In this document: piece by piece, positions 13,001 through 26,049 of the stretch
Position numbering within the stretch: the first letter of the stretch is position 1
Layout of the letters: each line of letters begins with the position of its first letter
DNA from: Syngnathus acus
Taxonomy: Eukaryota > Chordata > Actinopteri > Syngnathiformes > Syngnathidae
DNA length: 64,000 nucleotides
NCBI RefSeq assembly: GCF_901709675.1
Contig: NC_051088.1
Coordinates: 17,472,693-17,536,692, forward strand
Direction: 5' to 3'
Made by a program: the position numbers and the translations under genes
Notes under the pieces: model-generated
The model's input: only the letters and a program-made list of their open reading frames with translations
Told to the model about the DNA's origin: nothing
Databases searched by the model: none

Positions 13001-13459
13001 CTTTCTTTCAGTTGGCACAGACAGGCAAATAGTATACAACATGTTGATGGACAAGAAGGTAAAATATAAGAAACATGCTTGTGGCTCAGGAGGTAAATAG
13101 GCTACTAAAGGAGTCTTCTTTTCAAATCTACGTGCTTTAAGTTTACCGCCACCAGAGTGAATATGCGAGTACCTGAAATAGCCATTGTGGGTGCTTTGAC
13201 TGAGAAAATGACGAAATATAAATCGGATGCATTATTATTATTATTGTAGTCTACATAGTCAGGGAATTTTCTATCATGCAGTATAACTGGGCATCCACAA
13301 TAGAACCGGAATGCTTTTCAGCTGGTTTGAATGGCCCGGGTGTGTACAGTTCACCCTTTAAGGAGGCAATGAGGAAAAGATGCAAGAGCGAGGCCTCACC
13401 TGGAACATGACCCTGTATTGTTCTTCAGGCTTTTGGACCACACACATGTTGCACCCCAT
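4088..13459 (-). CDS. pdzrn3: PDZ domain-containing RING finger 3-like, short RING-less form
   Basis: Human PDZRN3 is an E3 ubiquitin ligase/scaffold with RING, two PDZ domains and a C-terminal PDZ ligand. Exons seen on the minus strand: 13400-13459 ([20 protein letters not shown]), 7999-8294, 7855-7942, 7576-7674, 7425-7487, 7031-7132 and 4088-5905. All junction phases agree. The middle exons encode a [10 protein letters not shown] segment, then ELEYEEVELYK and the second PDZ domain ([20 protein letters not shown] to [11 protein letters not shown]). The last exon carries [12 protein letters not shown], a coiled-coil-like [20 protein letters not shown] block and [17 protein letters not shown], and ends NPLLSVTTV, a class I PDZ ligand. 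No RING or first PDZ exon was found upstream. In PDZRN4 a comparable short form starts with an MGC-type exon. From about 4745 to 4140 the reading frame is broken several times by +1/-1 shifts, several of them at G/C runs: either sequence errors or decay. The choice of PDZRN3 over PDZRN4 rests on SSEHDLLGD and the PDZ2 sequence. Confidence 0.88.
6102..6118 (+). promoter_or_regulatory. Tandem octamer motifs (possible POU site)
   Basis: Two copies of ATGCAAAT lie 9 bp apart in a pdzrn3 intron. Octamers are POU-factor sites; function here is only inferred from the spacing. Confidence 0.25.
9695..9718 (+). repeat. Solitary hAT-like terminal sequence
   Basis: The motif caggtgtacctaatgtcatg resembles the terminal sequence of common teleost hAT elements. 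It is also related to the palindrome in the 55-kb satellite and to 23032-23054. Confidence 0.4.
11361..12045. mobile_element. Internally deleted Tc1/mariner-like transposon
   Basis: The start (cccagttccaatgaattaag), the interior (tttatggctgcaacacattc, cgcctgaaggatcaaaggtc) and the end (tttttgccagctttttgggt) match a Tc1-like element that I know as very common in teleosts, full length about 1.6 kb. Most of the transposase region is missing, so this copy is dead. It sits in the pdzrn3 intron. Confidence 0.7.
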
Positions 13460-16400
13460 TGTGACGTGTGACACAGTGCTGGACCGCACAAGAGCGACCC
13501 GATGACCGGAACTTATGGAAGAACCTGTCGAGGTCTTTGTCTGTGGCAGAGGGAGGACCCCACCCTCCCTTGCGGGGTTGCGGTATGGAACACTCTTCTT
13601 CTTCCACTTCAGCGTCACACGCAATCTGACATCCGTGTCAGGATGACAGTTTTCTCATCTTCTCTTTGTTCCACACACTTAAGAGAAGACCTGTTCTCAG
13701 GCAAAAAAAAAGACTCTTTTAAATCCAATGTCGGTGCAAAATTTAGTTTAGGAAAAAAAAAAAAAAGTTTGTGCTGGTTTCAAAATGTGATTCTGATCAA
13801 CTTGCTGTGCAGGATAAAGTTGGTTTCCCTAGTCACTCCACTTGTGTTGTCTACCACTCGAAAAGCAAAATTTGACTTGCTATCAGTTCTGATGAGCAGC
13901 ACTTTTTTTTGGCTCACACATCTCAAGGCTTAAGGATTTGTTCTTTGAGTTACTATGTGCTTGGTTTCCGCACCACACTTTCTTTGGTCCTCCAATTCAG
14001 GAGGAAATAATTCTTCAACTTCCCCAGCGAGGAACCTCAACAAGAGGAGAATTGATGTGAGACTGAGCACCACATATTATTTTCCTGTCCACAATCTCCA
14101 CTGATACACATCAAAGCAAACACAGAATGGCCGTCCACAAATAAACTAACACGCCCAACCTCTTACTGAACACACAAAATTGCTGTAGACTGCAGGAGAA
14201 AATCATCATATTGATCTGAGGTGTTGTCAGATATGATGAGAACTCCTTCAGACCAATAATTGCTTGAGGCTGAGCCTGGATGGTACTTTACAGTGACATC
14301 AGTGACCTCTTGAGATGAGTGATGAGACAACAGACTGTCCTGCCTGGGCCAGACCAATCAATATCTTCTCACGGACTGATTGGATTTTGTGCTGTTGAAT
14401 TATTGGAGAAGCCCGGCAAAGTGTCACAAACACTAACCACTTCTGCCTACACGAGACAAGCTGAAAAAGGCTGATCTCAATATAACTTTCCTTGCAATCT
14501 CCCGGCCATTGTTCCTGCCCTCCGAGTCCAATCACATTGCTTTCACCTTTTATCTTTAATCCCGCCGCACCAAGTGTCAACGCAGCCGCAGCTTGAGACA
14601 CGTGTGAGGCGTTCGTGGCTCTGCGGGCTGCCGGCGACAAGCTATTAAAGCAGCTAATCCTCCATCAAGCCTCGGCAACACCTGTATCTGTTGTAATCCC
14701 CAACCCTGGCACCTGAACACACCAGGAGGCAAACATGCAAAGTACGCAGAAATATTGCAACCTTCGAGAGGGGGTTGACAACTTGAGTCAAAGTGAAGAC
14801 AGAATAAGTGCTGCCATTTCTCTGCAACTTAATAATCAATTACAGTTAATGACAACTGGAGCCCCCCCTTCACCAAAAAAAAGACTTTAAAATCAAAGAA
14901 CTCCTGGAAAGAACTTGAATCTCCAGAAGCAAAATTCAAAACCATTTTAGTCCATCTTTCCTCTGCTACTCAGTCCATGTGACAAATCCACAGCAAGGTG
15001 TGGAAGCAAAAAAAAAAACCCCGCATGGCCAGCATCCCGGCATGCCAGTGATGAATCTGCATCGGCAGTCTCACAATCGGTGCGAAATCATCCTCGACTG
15101 ATTGGAGGGTGGTCCTCAGCTTCTCCCTTCGGGCGGTAAATGCGGCCCCCCACTGCAGCGGGGGGGAACACAATAGACGCCTGTTCGCCGCTGATGAGAG
15201 TCTTCCCATCAGTACTCGGCACTGAGCTGCGACTGGAGCAGCTTTTTACTCTCCACATTTCCCCCTCTTCATCCCCCCACCCCTTTTTGTCTCTGTTTCC
15301 AGGGCTGGGCTCTCTTTGCTAGTCCCCCCCACCATAATATTGCCCACACCTCATTTGCTGTCCGCTCCCTCCTCCTTGTTTTTTCTATGCTTTGCTTGTC
15401 TGCAGGCATGCGAGCATGCAAAGCGACTGGAATATCAGGGGTCATGCAAATAAACTGGAAGTTCATCCATCTTAATTACCACACACAAGCAATTCACCTT
15501 GACCGCTTGTAAAATGACAAAGAAAAGGGATGAGGGCTGTGGTTGATGCCCAAAGCAGGTTTGGAGCATAGCACTGGCTCTGCATTTAGATGAGGGGCGT
15601 GCACTGCCTCAAAGAAGGAGAGAGAGGAAACACTGTGGAGGAAGAGGGGAGAAAAGTGAATAACAGGTGTGACACAATGAATAGAGAACAGGGAGCAAAG
15701 CCAAGTGATAAAATGCAAATCACTGTGTGGGAGAGCGAAAAACAATTTTTTTGCCAGCGATAATCACAATGACTTGTTTAGGCTCTGCCAAGAAAAAGGT
15801 GGTCAATAAATCCAAATCTCTGGCCAATCTTAGATTGTCGTCCTGTATGTGAGTGAAATCATTTCCTGTGACGCTCAGAGCACCACTTGTTTGCTTTTTT
15901 TTTTCCTCCTTCCAATTTTATGAATTCACATCGACTGCACCTTGCATGACCAAGTAAGCCTGTTTGTCTGCACCTAATGTGCAAAGACCTTAATATATCG
16001 GGCTATCTTCACTGTGGGTTGGTATTATATCTCAGATTGAGATCATTTACCATCACGCACCAACATCAACATACCACAGCAAAATCAATGGCGAATAGAA
16101 TATGCTAAAATAACTGCTAATTTATTACACCATCATTGATGAAAATGCTGCAAACATAAAGTCTGCTCTCACGCTGACGCTCCCATGAAGCAACCAGGCC
16201 CCCAAATGTGCCACCAAATGCCCATTTCGAGGTATTGATGGGGAAACGGATCAATGGTTAAGTTTGATGCAATGACGTCAATGCCTAGGTACATATATGC
16301 TGTTAAATCTACTGTGCTTATTTGCTGTTAATTTATATACGATGGATAAATATGGAACTGTATTTTACCATTATTATTTTAAACAGAACATTGCTACTGT

Positions 16401-16588
16401 TGTAAAGACACCGGAGCCTTGAATCTGTCTGCCTGCTCCTTGATTAAATACACTAAAATTGCGTTAGACCACCTGCGCCTCAAGTTAGACCCGGTTTTGG
16501 TGACTCTAAAATGTAATCTACTTTTTCTAACCAAATTTGCAGATGTGCTGAGGGCGAGGAGGAAATTGATTTGTAAAAATGAAATGAA

Positions 16589-16591
<3 letters not shown>

Positions 16592-16620
<29 letters not shown>
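16592..16620. repeat. (CA)n microsatellite
   Basis: About 14 uninterrupted CA dinucleotides. Confidence 0.95.
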
Positions 16621-16627
<7 letters not shown>

Positions 16628-19600
16628 ATTGTATGTTACACACTACTAAATGCACTTATAGGCGTCGAAGAAGACGAGCTGAAGCTGGAATGAAAACCAA
16701 GCTAGTAAATATCAAAAATCAATATTCCATCGTGAGAAGTTGTTGTAAAGGGCATGCGGATTCACATTTCAGCTGTGGCTCTTCTGAGGTTTTACCTCTC
16801 TTCTAAAACAGGTGCGGGCAAACGTTTGTGCAAAATCATAAATGTTTAAATCGGGCAGTGGGGCCTTGTCATTCGTAAAGAAGTCTAGGGAGATCTCGGT
16901 CTGTCTTGGTGCTTCAGGGTCATGCACCCTTTTTGGCGGCCCTACCCTTAAAGTTTATGGAAATTTGGGAAACGTCTTGTATCCCATTGATCCTCCACCC
17001 AAAAATGTCCAAATGAAACATTTTCATCACACTCAACAGTATTGGATGACTGCAAGTAAACAATAACTATAATAATAATTTTGTAAATCATTTGTCACAC
17101 TGCAGCAACAGAATGGGTGCTGATTATCTATTTCCCGATAAAATAACAACACATGTACTGTAATCCATCCCAGATGCACTTTTCATTCAACTCAAGCATC
17201 TGCTGTGAAAGACAAGGAAGAGCTCGGGGTTGTTACATCCATTTGTAGTGTGTAAGTGTTCTGCATACATGACTAAAGGAAGGTAAAGCAGTCCCAGCAG
17301 GGACTGTCAAGGATCAAGAAGTGAAGGATCAGGACAGGAAAATGGGCTGGGGAAGATGAAGGCGCTTGTTAAAAAAAAAAAAGTGAAAACAGACACTTTT
17401 TCCCAGAGAGGCTTCCTTTCCTTTCGAGAGGCAGATGGTGGGAATACTGGCAGAATCTTAACATCCTTCTCATTATTTATTAACCGCTTAGAGGAATAGG
17501 TTGCACGTACTGTTCAGAATGGACTGCAATGCGATGTTTTGGATTATTTTGATTACAGTTTGGGTGTTGTATCAGGTCATAGCTTGTGAATGAGTTAGTG
17601 AGAAGAGGGCCATGGCCGTGGCTTCATTCACATTCTGGCAGAGTGGCTGTGCAGCTGAAAGCCATTTCACAGTGGAAGCGATGAGCTTGCCTCAAAGCAG
17701 AACTAAGGTGCTTTAAGAACGAGCCCGTGGATAAATGGGAGAAAGAAAAAAAGGGAAGGCTAGGAGTGGACTAAGAGAAGATGCGGCTTGACTATAAGGT
17801 GTAGGATTTAAGATGGGGGGGTTGATGCGGCAGCTCAACAAAGTTAGGAAGGATGACTTTTGCTGGGAGTTTTGAGGGGATGTGGAAGATGTTTATTTTT
17901 TTTTAAAGCCTTTGTCTTGGCCCTGTAAAAAAAAAAAAAAAAGGTAAAGGGGAGCTGGGAGACAAACACTTAAAGGTGCAGTAAGAAAAAGATTTCCACA
18001 TCTCACTCTGCCTTGTTTTTCTTAATGAGCTGCAGACGAGTGCAAAATGTTGTGGCCGTTGAATGAAGTCTTGTTAAAATTAAAAAAGAAAGAAAGAAAA
18101 GAATGTTTTTTCAGATGATATAGATCAGCTGAAAATTGTGCAATAACCTGACTGTATTGAGATCACGAATATCTACTACGAGTGACTATATAGCATATAA
18201 AAAGGAAATAAAGATACTTGAGATAAAAAGATCCAAAAAAGTGATGACGGTAGAATTTTGGAATCATGTTTAAGGTGTAGCAGGTTGGAATAAGATAAAA
18301 AGGAATTGCATTGAGCTTTCCAAAAGACAAGGATTATAGAGGAGGCTGAGTGAGAGTGGCCTGATACATTTGGCCACGCTTGGCTGTGACACTCTCCTCA
18401 CTGTGACATCTTCATTTCCATATAATTGAATTAACCACAGCAGCCCTCAGGTGCATCCATCAGCAGCGTAGGGAAATATTCAATAAATGCAATTAATTGC
18501 AATTTTGCTCGCTTGTCATCTGTTGCTTTATCTGCACAAAATGAACATGATGTGTTTAATAGTATTGTCAACGTAGACAGATTTGCTACATTAAGCCAAC
18601 ATATTTTTTTTTCCTCTAGCTTGGCTTTCTTGGCTCGCTATGATTATGTGCAGACAGATTTGTAAAATCAACATGAGAAATATTAAATGAACAGAGACTC
18701 AAAATGGAAATAGACAATTTCATCATCTCAGACTAGCTCCCATGTGTCACAACCCTCCAAAACAATTCTCAGCGCATCACATTTATCTCCGCTGATCTGC
18801 CAAATCAATAAAGTGTATCATTAACAGAGCACCGTATTTATGAATCAATACAGTGCTTGCCCAAAAGGACTCAAGTGTACATACAAGGTTTGTGCACAGT
18901 AAATCACACCTTGACGCACAAGCAGCAAGACGCAAAACTCTCCATTCTCTCCTCTGCCGTCTTCTTGATTTGATCTAAGTTGCTCCCCAAGACCCCGTCT
19001 CTTCAAATGGCTGTTTTAATATCCTGAATCTTTGTATTGTTCCAAATTAGCTCTGACTGTGGCTTACACCTGAGCTATTATCTTCAACCATTAAAAAACA
19101 ACAACAAACATGCACTGCCCAACACCACTATAAAAAATTGTACACTGCATGTGCACAATTGTGGTATCAACTTCAACTCATTGAAATACTCAGTTGGCGA
19201 AGTCTTTCCTCACAAACATATCGTATAACGAACCTAGCATTTGCATTTCTTGTGCGGATCATTAGCTTGCGCAGGCGTACATAATGAGTGCGAACCACTG
19301 ATTCCTAATTGTTCCAAACATGTTTTTTTTTGTGTCACTTGGGGGTTTCTGAAGTGCTTCTCGTTGAGTGCACAACAACGCCAACGTATCCCGGCCAGGT
19401 GTTTTAGAACATCTGCAAGCTACGACTCTTCTCCTCCCACGCACGCCTACTCATTTGCCCTGGGCTTAACCAAATCAATATATCATTAGCCAGGCTCCCA
19501 ACTCAACCCACGCTACGCTTTCCTTACATTTCACACATTGTATCTCCCTCCAGCTTTTCTCTCATCTTCGCCCCTTTGGCCTCCTCGTTCTCGCTCCCGC

Positions 19601-22341
19601 TTTGCCTGTCCTTTGAGTATTTCTCTGAACCCCGTGTTGATGTGCTGCAAAGTGTGAAAGGAGGCTAAAAATGTGAGGGTTAAGGGTTGCATGTGTGTTT
19701 AGGTGTGCTGAAAATATGTGTGTGATATCAGGAGGGCAGACATTGCAGGGACATAACAAGGAGAGAGCGGAGAGCCGAGGTGCGAGGGGGATGGGAGCCT
19801 GTCTGGCTGAAATGAATGTGTAATTGCTTGTGCCCGCTAAAGCCTCGGCAGGAGCGTACGTGATAGCGGGGGTCGTCAAGTCAGCAACGAGGCTCCCGCT
19901 TTGAGACGGAGCTGAGACTGATACTTTGTGGGAGGCTGTCGGCGTCACGGCATGGTCTCGGCAAGCGGCGCCACGCCCATCTTTAGTGGAGGGGAAGACA
20001 GCTCCCCTTGTACAAGTATGATTACCAACATCAAAACATACAGGTAGAAGTGTAGCCTAAGTGTTGATCAAAAACAAGGTCAGGGCTTCAGACTATGTTA
20101 TGGTGTCATTTTGCTCCTAAAATTTGAGACAGTGCAGGATTTTTTTTTCCATCTATTTGCACATGTGCGAGCAATGAATTTCTCATTTATATTGTTGTTG
20201 TTGTTGCTGACAAACTTCTGCTCCACGCTGCAGGACACACACTTGTTGAAGTTGACAATATTCCACAAAGCAGCTGATTTGCCTAGAAGAAAGGACAAAC
20301 AGCAACGATGAAGGTGAGCCAGTGTCATTTATGAATTTATGAGAAAAACAAGATGGGAATGACCTTCTGTGGTTAGGGTGAAAAGAAGCAATGTATTGTA
20401 TAAATCTATAGGTTTCACATCTTTTGTAAGAAATGAACAATTATATGAAGGACTTTCATGGATTACTTTCGCTTCACTCAAGTCCGTGAAAAGTGAAAAG
20501 ACAAATCTTGATGAGTCTGAGTCCTTGTGAGAAAATTGTTATGGGGAAAGAAAAGGTAGGAAATTCTCTTTTGGTTGCCAGGGTTCACCGGAGTGAGGTA
20601 TTTTAGGAATATTAGATATTTCAATTCAATTCTACATTGTGCCGATACTCACAAAATTTTCCCAAACTAACTTTCAGTCTGAAGATGAACCAAAAATCTT
20701 TTGGTGTGTGAGAAAATCTGCCATTTGACCTTACGAACTGTGCAAGATGCGCCTTACGCTCACATGGTAAATGAAACAAAATATGTCCTGGCTACCCAAA
20801 ATCATTTTTGTATAAAAGTAAGTTCACAAAATGGCAAGCATTTTCCCAAGATTTGTTTTATTTATTGATGACATCTTACAATGCACCCACTTACTTTGGA
20901 TGTGTTGCGCTGTACTGAGATTGTCGCAGAACACCACAAGCCCTTTTTTAGTATTGATTTTGTTGTTTTATGGTTTGAGGTGTCACAAATACAAAACATC
21001 ATAGCTTCAAAGTCACTGTTGTGTCTGACTTATTTCTTTGCCAAAAAAAGCTACCTTTCTCTGCTTTTTGGGCAGAAACCAATATTTCTGGTGAAACCAA
21101 CCCATGTTCTACTACTGATTAATAAATGATGAGGTGCAAACTTATTTTGGTGAAAGAAGAGAGGCTTCTCTTTCTTTTGGTAGCTATGGTCAATATGTTT
21201 TCACAGAACACAATATTGCATGGTCCTTGAATGCTAAAACAGCTGGCAATATGGGACCTCAATATGAACCATTGGTACAATTTTGCTGCCCCAGTTTTTC
21301 ATGTACTCCATCACTCGCTTGTATCTATTTTGTCCCACCCAGAATAACATTAGTTGTGGGGGTGAAGAAAAGTCTAATTAAGATGGAGATTCAGTGCAGT
21401 CAAATAGAACCAGCATCCTTCAACAGTAAAAAAAAAAAAAAAAATGGTGTGAGTAGAGTGAGCAAATTATCATATTATACAGCCAGTGTCTTATTTCATT
21501 TTGTTCAGGTTCATTCGTCCCAATCTGCATCACGCGAGAGCAGAGATTGATGTGCGTTACTCGCAGACCACATGTGGGATTGAGGCGGAGAAGCATCAGA
21601 TCCCACCTCGCATAGGAGAAAAAAGGAGGGGATTGGCAACACCAGGGAGGGTGCAGATGGAGGTGTCACCTTGAGGGAGGAAAACAGCATCTCCATCTTA
21701 GAGCTCTCTAGGTCGGGTATGTGTTCACAAATAACTGCTCTGAACAGACTGGAATTCATTAAATACGATATTTTTGTGAAAGCCACAACTGTGCTGACAA
21801 AAAAACAGAACCACAAACGAAATTTGACTATAACCGCATGTGTATTTTTTGTTGTTGTTTAATTTATCCAAAACATTGGCATAATAAAAAAAAGCTCAAC
21901 TTGACTTGGCTGAGTTTTGAGTTCTTTGAGAGATATTTGAAAGAAAGTCATCAAGAAGAACAAACAGTTTATGCCAATGCAGGATAATGAGATGTCGTTA
22001 GAGAAAAATGTCCAATTCATAAATTATGCATTGCCGTATTTAGAAACCCTTGAGCATGTTGACACTGAACACCAGCGCCATCTACTAGTCACATACAGGC
22101 ACTGAATCCAGCAATAGAGTGAAGGGGAAATTTCAGTTTCATTTTCTGTTGCCTTTGACGAAAGAAAAGCTCATTTATGAGCATCTTATCCATCACTTTC
22201 TATACTATGTAATTGTTTTTTTTATAGTGCTTTCAATAACAAGTTACTTTTAGTTACTAATTTCAACAACTACGCTGCAATTTATGGCTTCTGTCGCCCC
22301 CTAGAGTGGAATTAGGCATTCTATCAACAACAGATGTGACT

Positions 22342-22573
<232 letters not shown>

Positions 22574-23031
22574 ATTGTATCTTTTATTTCATATTGTTAC
22601 AGTCCGATTTTACAATTGTTTGTCGTTTTGCCAAATGAATACGACTTTATATATATATATATATATATATTAATTTGACCTGATAATGTGATTTTCTACT
22701 GAACCTCTACAGATGCATAATTTTCAATTTTGTAATTATATTTTATTAATTAAATAATATAATAAATTAATTACTTAACTCTAACCCTATGTAACAAATA
22801 TTAATAACGTTATTCATCTCTAAAATTGGTTCAGCCTTTTACTTTTTTTTTTTTTACCCCAAATATACGCCATTTTCTTTTGTTTACTTTCAGTGTTTGT
22901 AGTTATATGTCAAATATGCATTAATAAGTGTTATGTCTTTTCTTCTATATCGACCAGATTTTAGTTTTAGGTCATCCATGGTGGTCGAAAACGCTTCTAT
23001 TTTTGCCACTTGCGCCAAACGGTATTCATTT

Positions 23032-23054
23032 TAGGTGTACCTAATATTATGGCC
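23032..23054 (+). repeat. hAT-like terminal sequence
   Basis: taggtgtacctaatattatg closely matches the sequence at 9695 and the palindromic start of the satellite unit at 55 kb. No partner terminus was found close by. Confidence 0.4.
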
Positions 23055-23378
23055 GATGTGGGTAGGGCAAAAAAAGCGAGCACTCATCCGAGGGGGCCTG
23101 GCTCAGCCTCGGACCATCAAGTTTCAAAAACGAATAAGATAGGATGTATTGTTTAGTCAGCGTAACACACGTTGACTTATAGTAATACTTTTGTCATTGT
23201 CGAAACAGAATTACTGCACCGCAAATTTGGATTGTTAGTCGTCAGACTCGTCTCGTTCCCAGCTAACATTAGCTGACGCTAACTTCCGGTGCTAACGCGC
23301 GCTGCTCGGCAACGGAAGCCGACAGGCTATTTCAACTCCACATTTCCTCGTCCGAAGCTAAACTGCTTTTCAAGTAAA

Positions 23379-25916
23379 ATGTACGCTTGTTGCGTACTGG
23401 GTTGTCCAAATCGGCATACTTCCGGTGGCAAACTTAAATTCTACAGATTACCAACGGAATACCGAGCGTTTCAGGCCAAACGGCGGCGTTTGTGGCTCAA
23501 AGTACTCCAGCAAGTGAATGGCAGCGCGGAGGAGCTCAAAGAAAATGCTCGCATTTGTGGCGCTCATTTCATATCAGGTAAAGCTCAACTCTGTTCATAT
23601 GTGGAGACTTTCGTGCTTGTTTGTCAGCCGAAAAGTGATTTTTAAAGAATGCGGGTGTGTTTGTAGGGGAACCGTCCATGGATCAGAACAATCCCGACTT
23701 TGTACCTTCAGTGTTTACAAACGTGAACAGCAGCTCGCGACCCAGGAGCCAAAGCAGAAGGCAAGCGAATTCCACTTCTTAACTCAGAATCATCTTGCGC
23801 TTCTTTGACATATTTCCAGCGTTACTTGCGACGTTTGAGCCGTGCGTTTATTCATGCTAAACTTTAAACATGAGCTAACTCTTGTTACAGCATCACAGAT
23901 GCGTTATGTACACTGTCACAAAAACCCATTTTGCCTCAACGTTGTCCGATTGATTGATTAAAGGGACAACTTACAGGAATCATGGTAGTTTTCTTACAAT
24001 ATGAAAGGGCACGAAAGCAATGGTGTAACACTGATATTAACGCATCAAAAGTAGATTTTTTATGTTTTAGTGAGGATAAACGTTTTAGAAAATGGATAAA
24101 TGAATGGAGTAGGCTCGATTTTGCCTTTCCTTCTGTTTGAATGGGTTTTCTGTTGTCCAGCATCTTCCTACAGTCTGAAAACATGCATGCATTCAATGAA
24201 GACGCCAACTCAGATGCAAATTCTCCACACAAAGTACCACCTTGAAAAAATACTTACTGTATCGTTTTATTAACCAATTTTAAAATGCAGTAATATAGAA
24301 GGCTGAAGTGTTGATTAAAAAAAACAATCAGTCAATTTTATGCACTGTTACAATATTAACACTGCACTTTTATGTAAGAAAAGAAAAAATAACTACTTAA
24401 TGATACAATTAAAATTTATTCTATTTTAGTTAAATAACATTTCACTTAAAAGTTAAAAAAAAAACATTTTTTTAAAACCTGAGCAGGCACATTTGTTTGC
24501 TTTATGTGGAATCACCAGAGATTTGACGGTTGCCATGAAAAGTATTCATAAGAATCAGAATAGACTTTGGTACCCGTACCGATAACAAAATGTTGGTATA
24601 GTGATGGGTGGATGGAATTTTTTTTTTCATTACCCGTATATATTTTTTAAATTAATCGGCTGATTAATCTGTAATGTGATGTAATCTTCTTTGTAATATT
24701 TTCAAAGGATCGTTAGAGGACATGGAAAATGGCACTGGGGTCACCAAGACAACCAAGGCGCCAGAGACAAGTCCAAGGAAGCACTGATCAAAGATGAAGA
24801 CCCTGTGATTCAGCAGCCCTCCCTCAAAATGTTTAGAATTCAACCTTCACAAGACGCCCAGACCACACAATGTGCAATGGTACAATGTCCAAATACAAGT
24901 GACACAAGTTGGCTTGGGCATCGATACCCAGGAATCAACTGGAACCAGGACCATCATTCAGGTTCTTAATTTGTTTGTGTGTTTTGCAGACAGGAGAAGC
25001 ATCAACCGAGGAGACCAAGAGTGACATCAAAATGAAAACTCTGTCACCCTTGTTGAAATCTGAAAAATCCAGCCCTGTGGTGCTCCTCAAGCACATCGTT
25101 GCACCGTCGGGCGTTTATCTGTGTGAGCTGTGCAATGAAAACTTCTCCACGGTCACACAGCTGGTCAGACATAAACTTGAGCATGAAGGACAAAGATCTC
25201 CTCATAGTGGCGATGTTCAGGAGGAGATGCCCACCAAAGTTTTGGCGGAGCCAGACGAGCCTATTTTTCCATGCAACATTTGTGATCGAACATTCGGTGA
25301 CCGCCAACTCTTGAAGCGCCACAAACTGCTCCACATGAGAGACGTTAGGAAGTGCCAGACGTGCGGCGTGCTGTTCTGTCAACTTCACAGACGCGCGCCG
25401 TTGGTGGCTACGCCGGTCATCACGAGCGAGTCCGACGACGATTGTCCCGTCACAGAGTCAGACGACCTTGAACCGGGTGAGGTTGGGGAGCAGCTCAATG
25501 ACTTTCAAACGGCCTGGGCTTTCATCCCCCTGCTAAGTAATGCTGCTAACCAAATCAGTGAACCCCAAGCATCAGCTTCAAACATGGAGCTGGAGTTTTT
25601 TCCTGAAATGCCACCTCCTCCCTTTCCCATTCATATGTTACATACAAAATCTGAAGTCTCCATGGAAGCTCCCCTATATCCACCTCCAAAGCTGCCACCG
25701 GCACTCCGGATGTTTTCTGCACAGTGCCTCACTTCAGCATTTTTCAAGGTTCAAAGAAACTATGACTATATTTTGAGCAAGGGAACGGATGTCCCAAATA
25801 ACATTGTTGTCAAAAAGGAGCCACTGGAGATCTTACCAGATGTCCCTCCAGATGTGCCAAATGAGGAGCCGGAAGATCAAGGACCAACTGCTTATGATCT
25901 ACAAATTGTTCTCTAA
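23379..25916 (+). CDS. THAP-domain plus C2H2 zinc-finger protein
   Basis: Predicted as a nuclear DNA-binding protein of 489 aa. Exon 1 (23379-23577) encodes an N-terminal THAP zinc finger: CCVLGCPNRHTSGGKLKFYR, a WLKVLQQVNG helix, and CGAHFISG as the closing C-x2-H. Exon 2 (23667-23760) encodes the typical GEPSMDQNNPDFVPSVF that ends THAP domains. It then uses a GC donor (AG|gcaagc). Exon 3 is 24708-24961 (weak donor CAG|gttctt). Exon 4 is 24994-25916, using the second of two nearby AG acceptors. All four phases agree without a stop. Exon 4 carries two classical C2H2 fingers (CELCNENF...HKLEH and CNICDRTF...HKLLH), a degenerate third (CQTCGVLFCQLH), acidic and Pro-rich stretches, and VVKKEPLE, a sumoylation-like site. 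I cannot name an orthologue. The THAP and finger parts are certain; exon 3 is less so. Confidence 0.8.
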
Positions 25917-26028
25917 CTGAAACTTTTCAAAACTAAGCTCAAATGTTGGGATTGTGCCTGGCAAATGTCACAATCCATTCCTAGTATAGTTTAATGCTGC
26001 TAGTTGTTTAACGTTATGTGACACTGCT

Positions 26029-26034
26029 AATAAA
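26029..26034 (+). terminator. poly(A) signal of the THAP gene
   Basis: AATAAA about 115 bases after the stop codon, followed by a T-rich stretch. Confidence 0.6.
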
Positions 26035-26049
26035 TCTTTTTGTCATCAG

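Larger units (their letters stand above)
8295..13399 (-). other. Large first intron of short-form pdzrn3
   Basis: This is the interval between the MGCNMC exon and the TQTD exon. I see no further coding exon. It holds a hAT-like terminal sequence (9695-9718), a Tc1/mariner remnant (11361-12045), a short CA run near 10933 and an (ATT)n run near 13231. Around 8420-8500 is a low-complexity ATCGATTTGAATC-type fish repeat. Confidence 0.6.

Noticed and set aside
13502-13933. 143-codon frame opposite the pdzrn3 MGC exon
   Set aside because: Antisense to the pdzrn3 5' region and runs into low-complexity A runs.
24708-25020. Frameshift suspected in the THAP gene
   Set aside because: A GC-AG intron and the second of two adjacent AG acceptors give one open frame, so no indel is needed.
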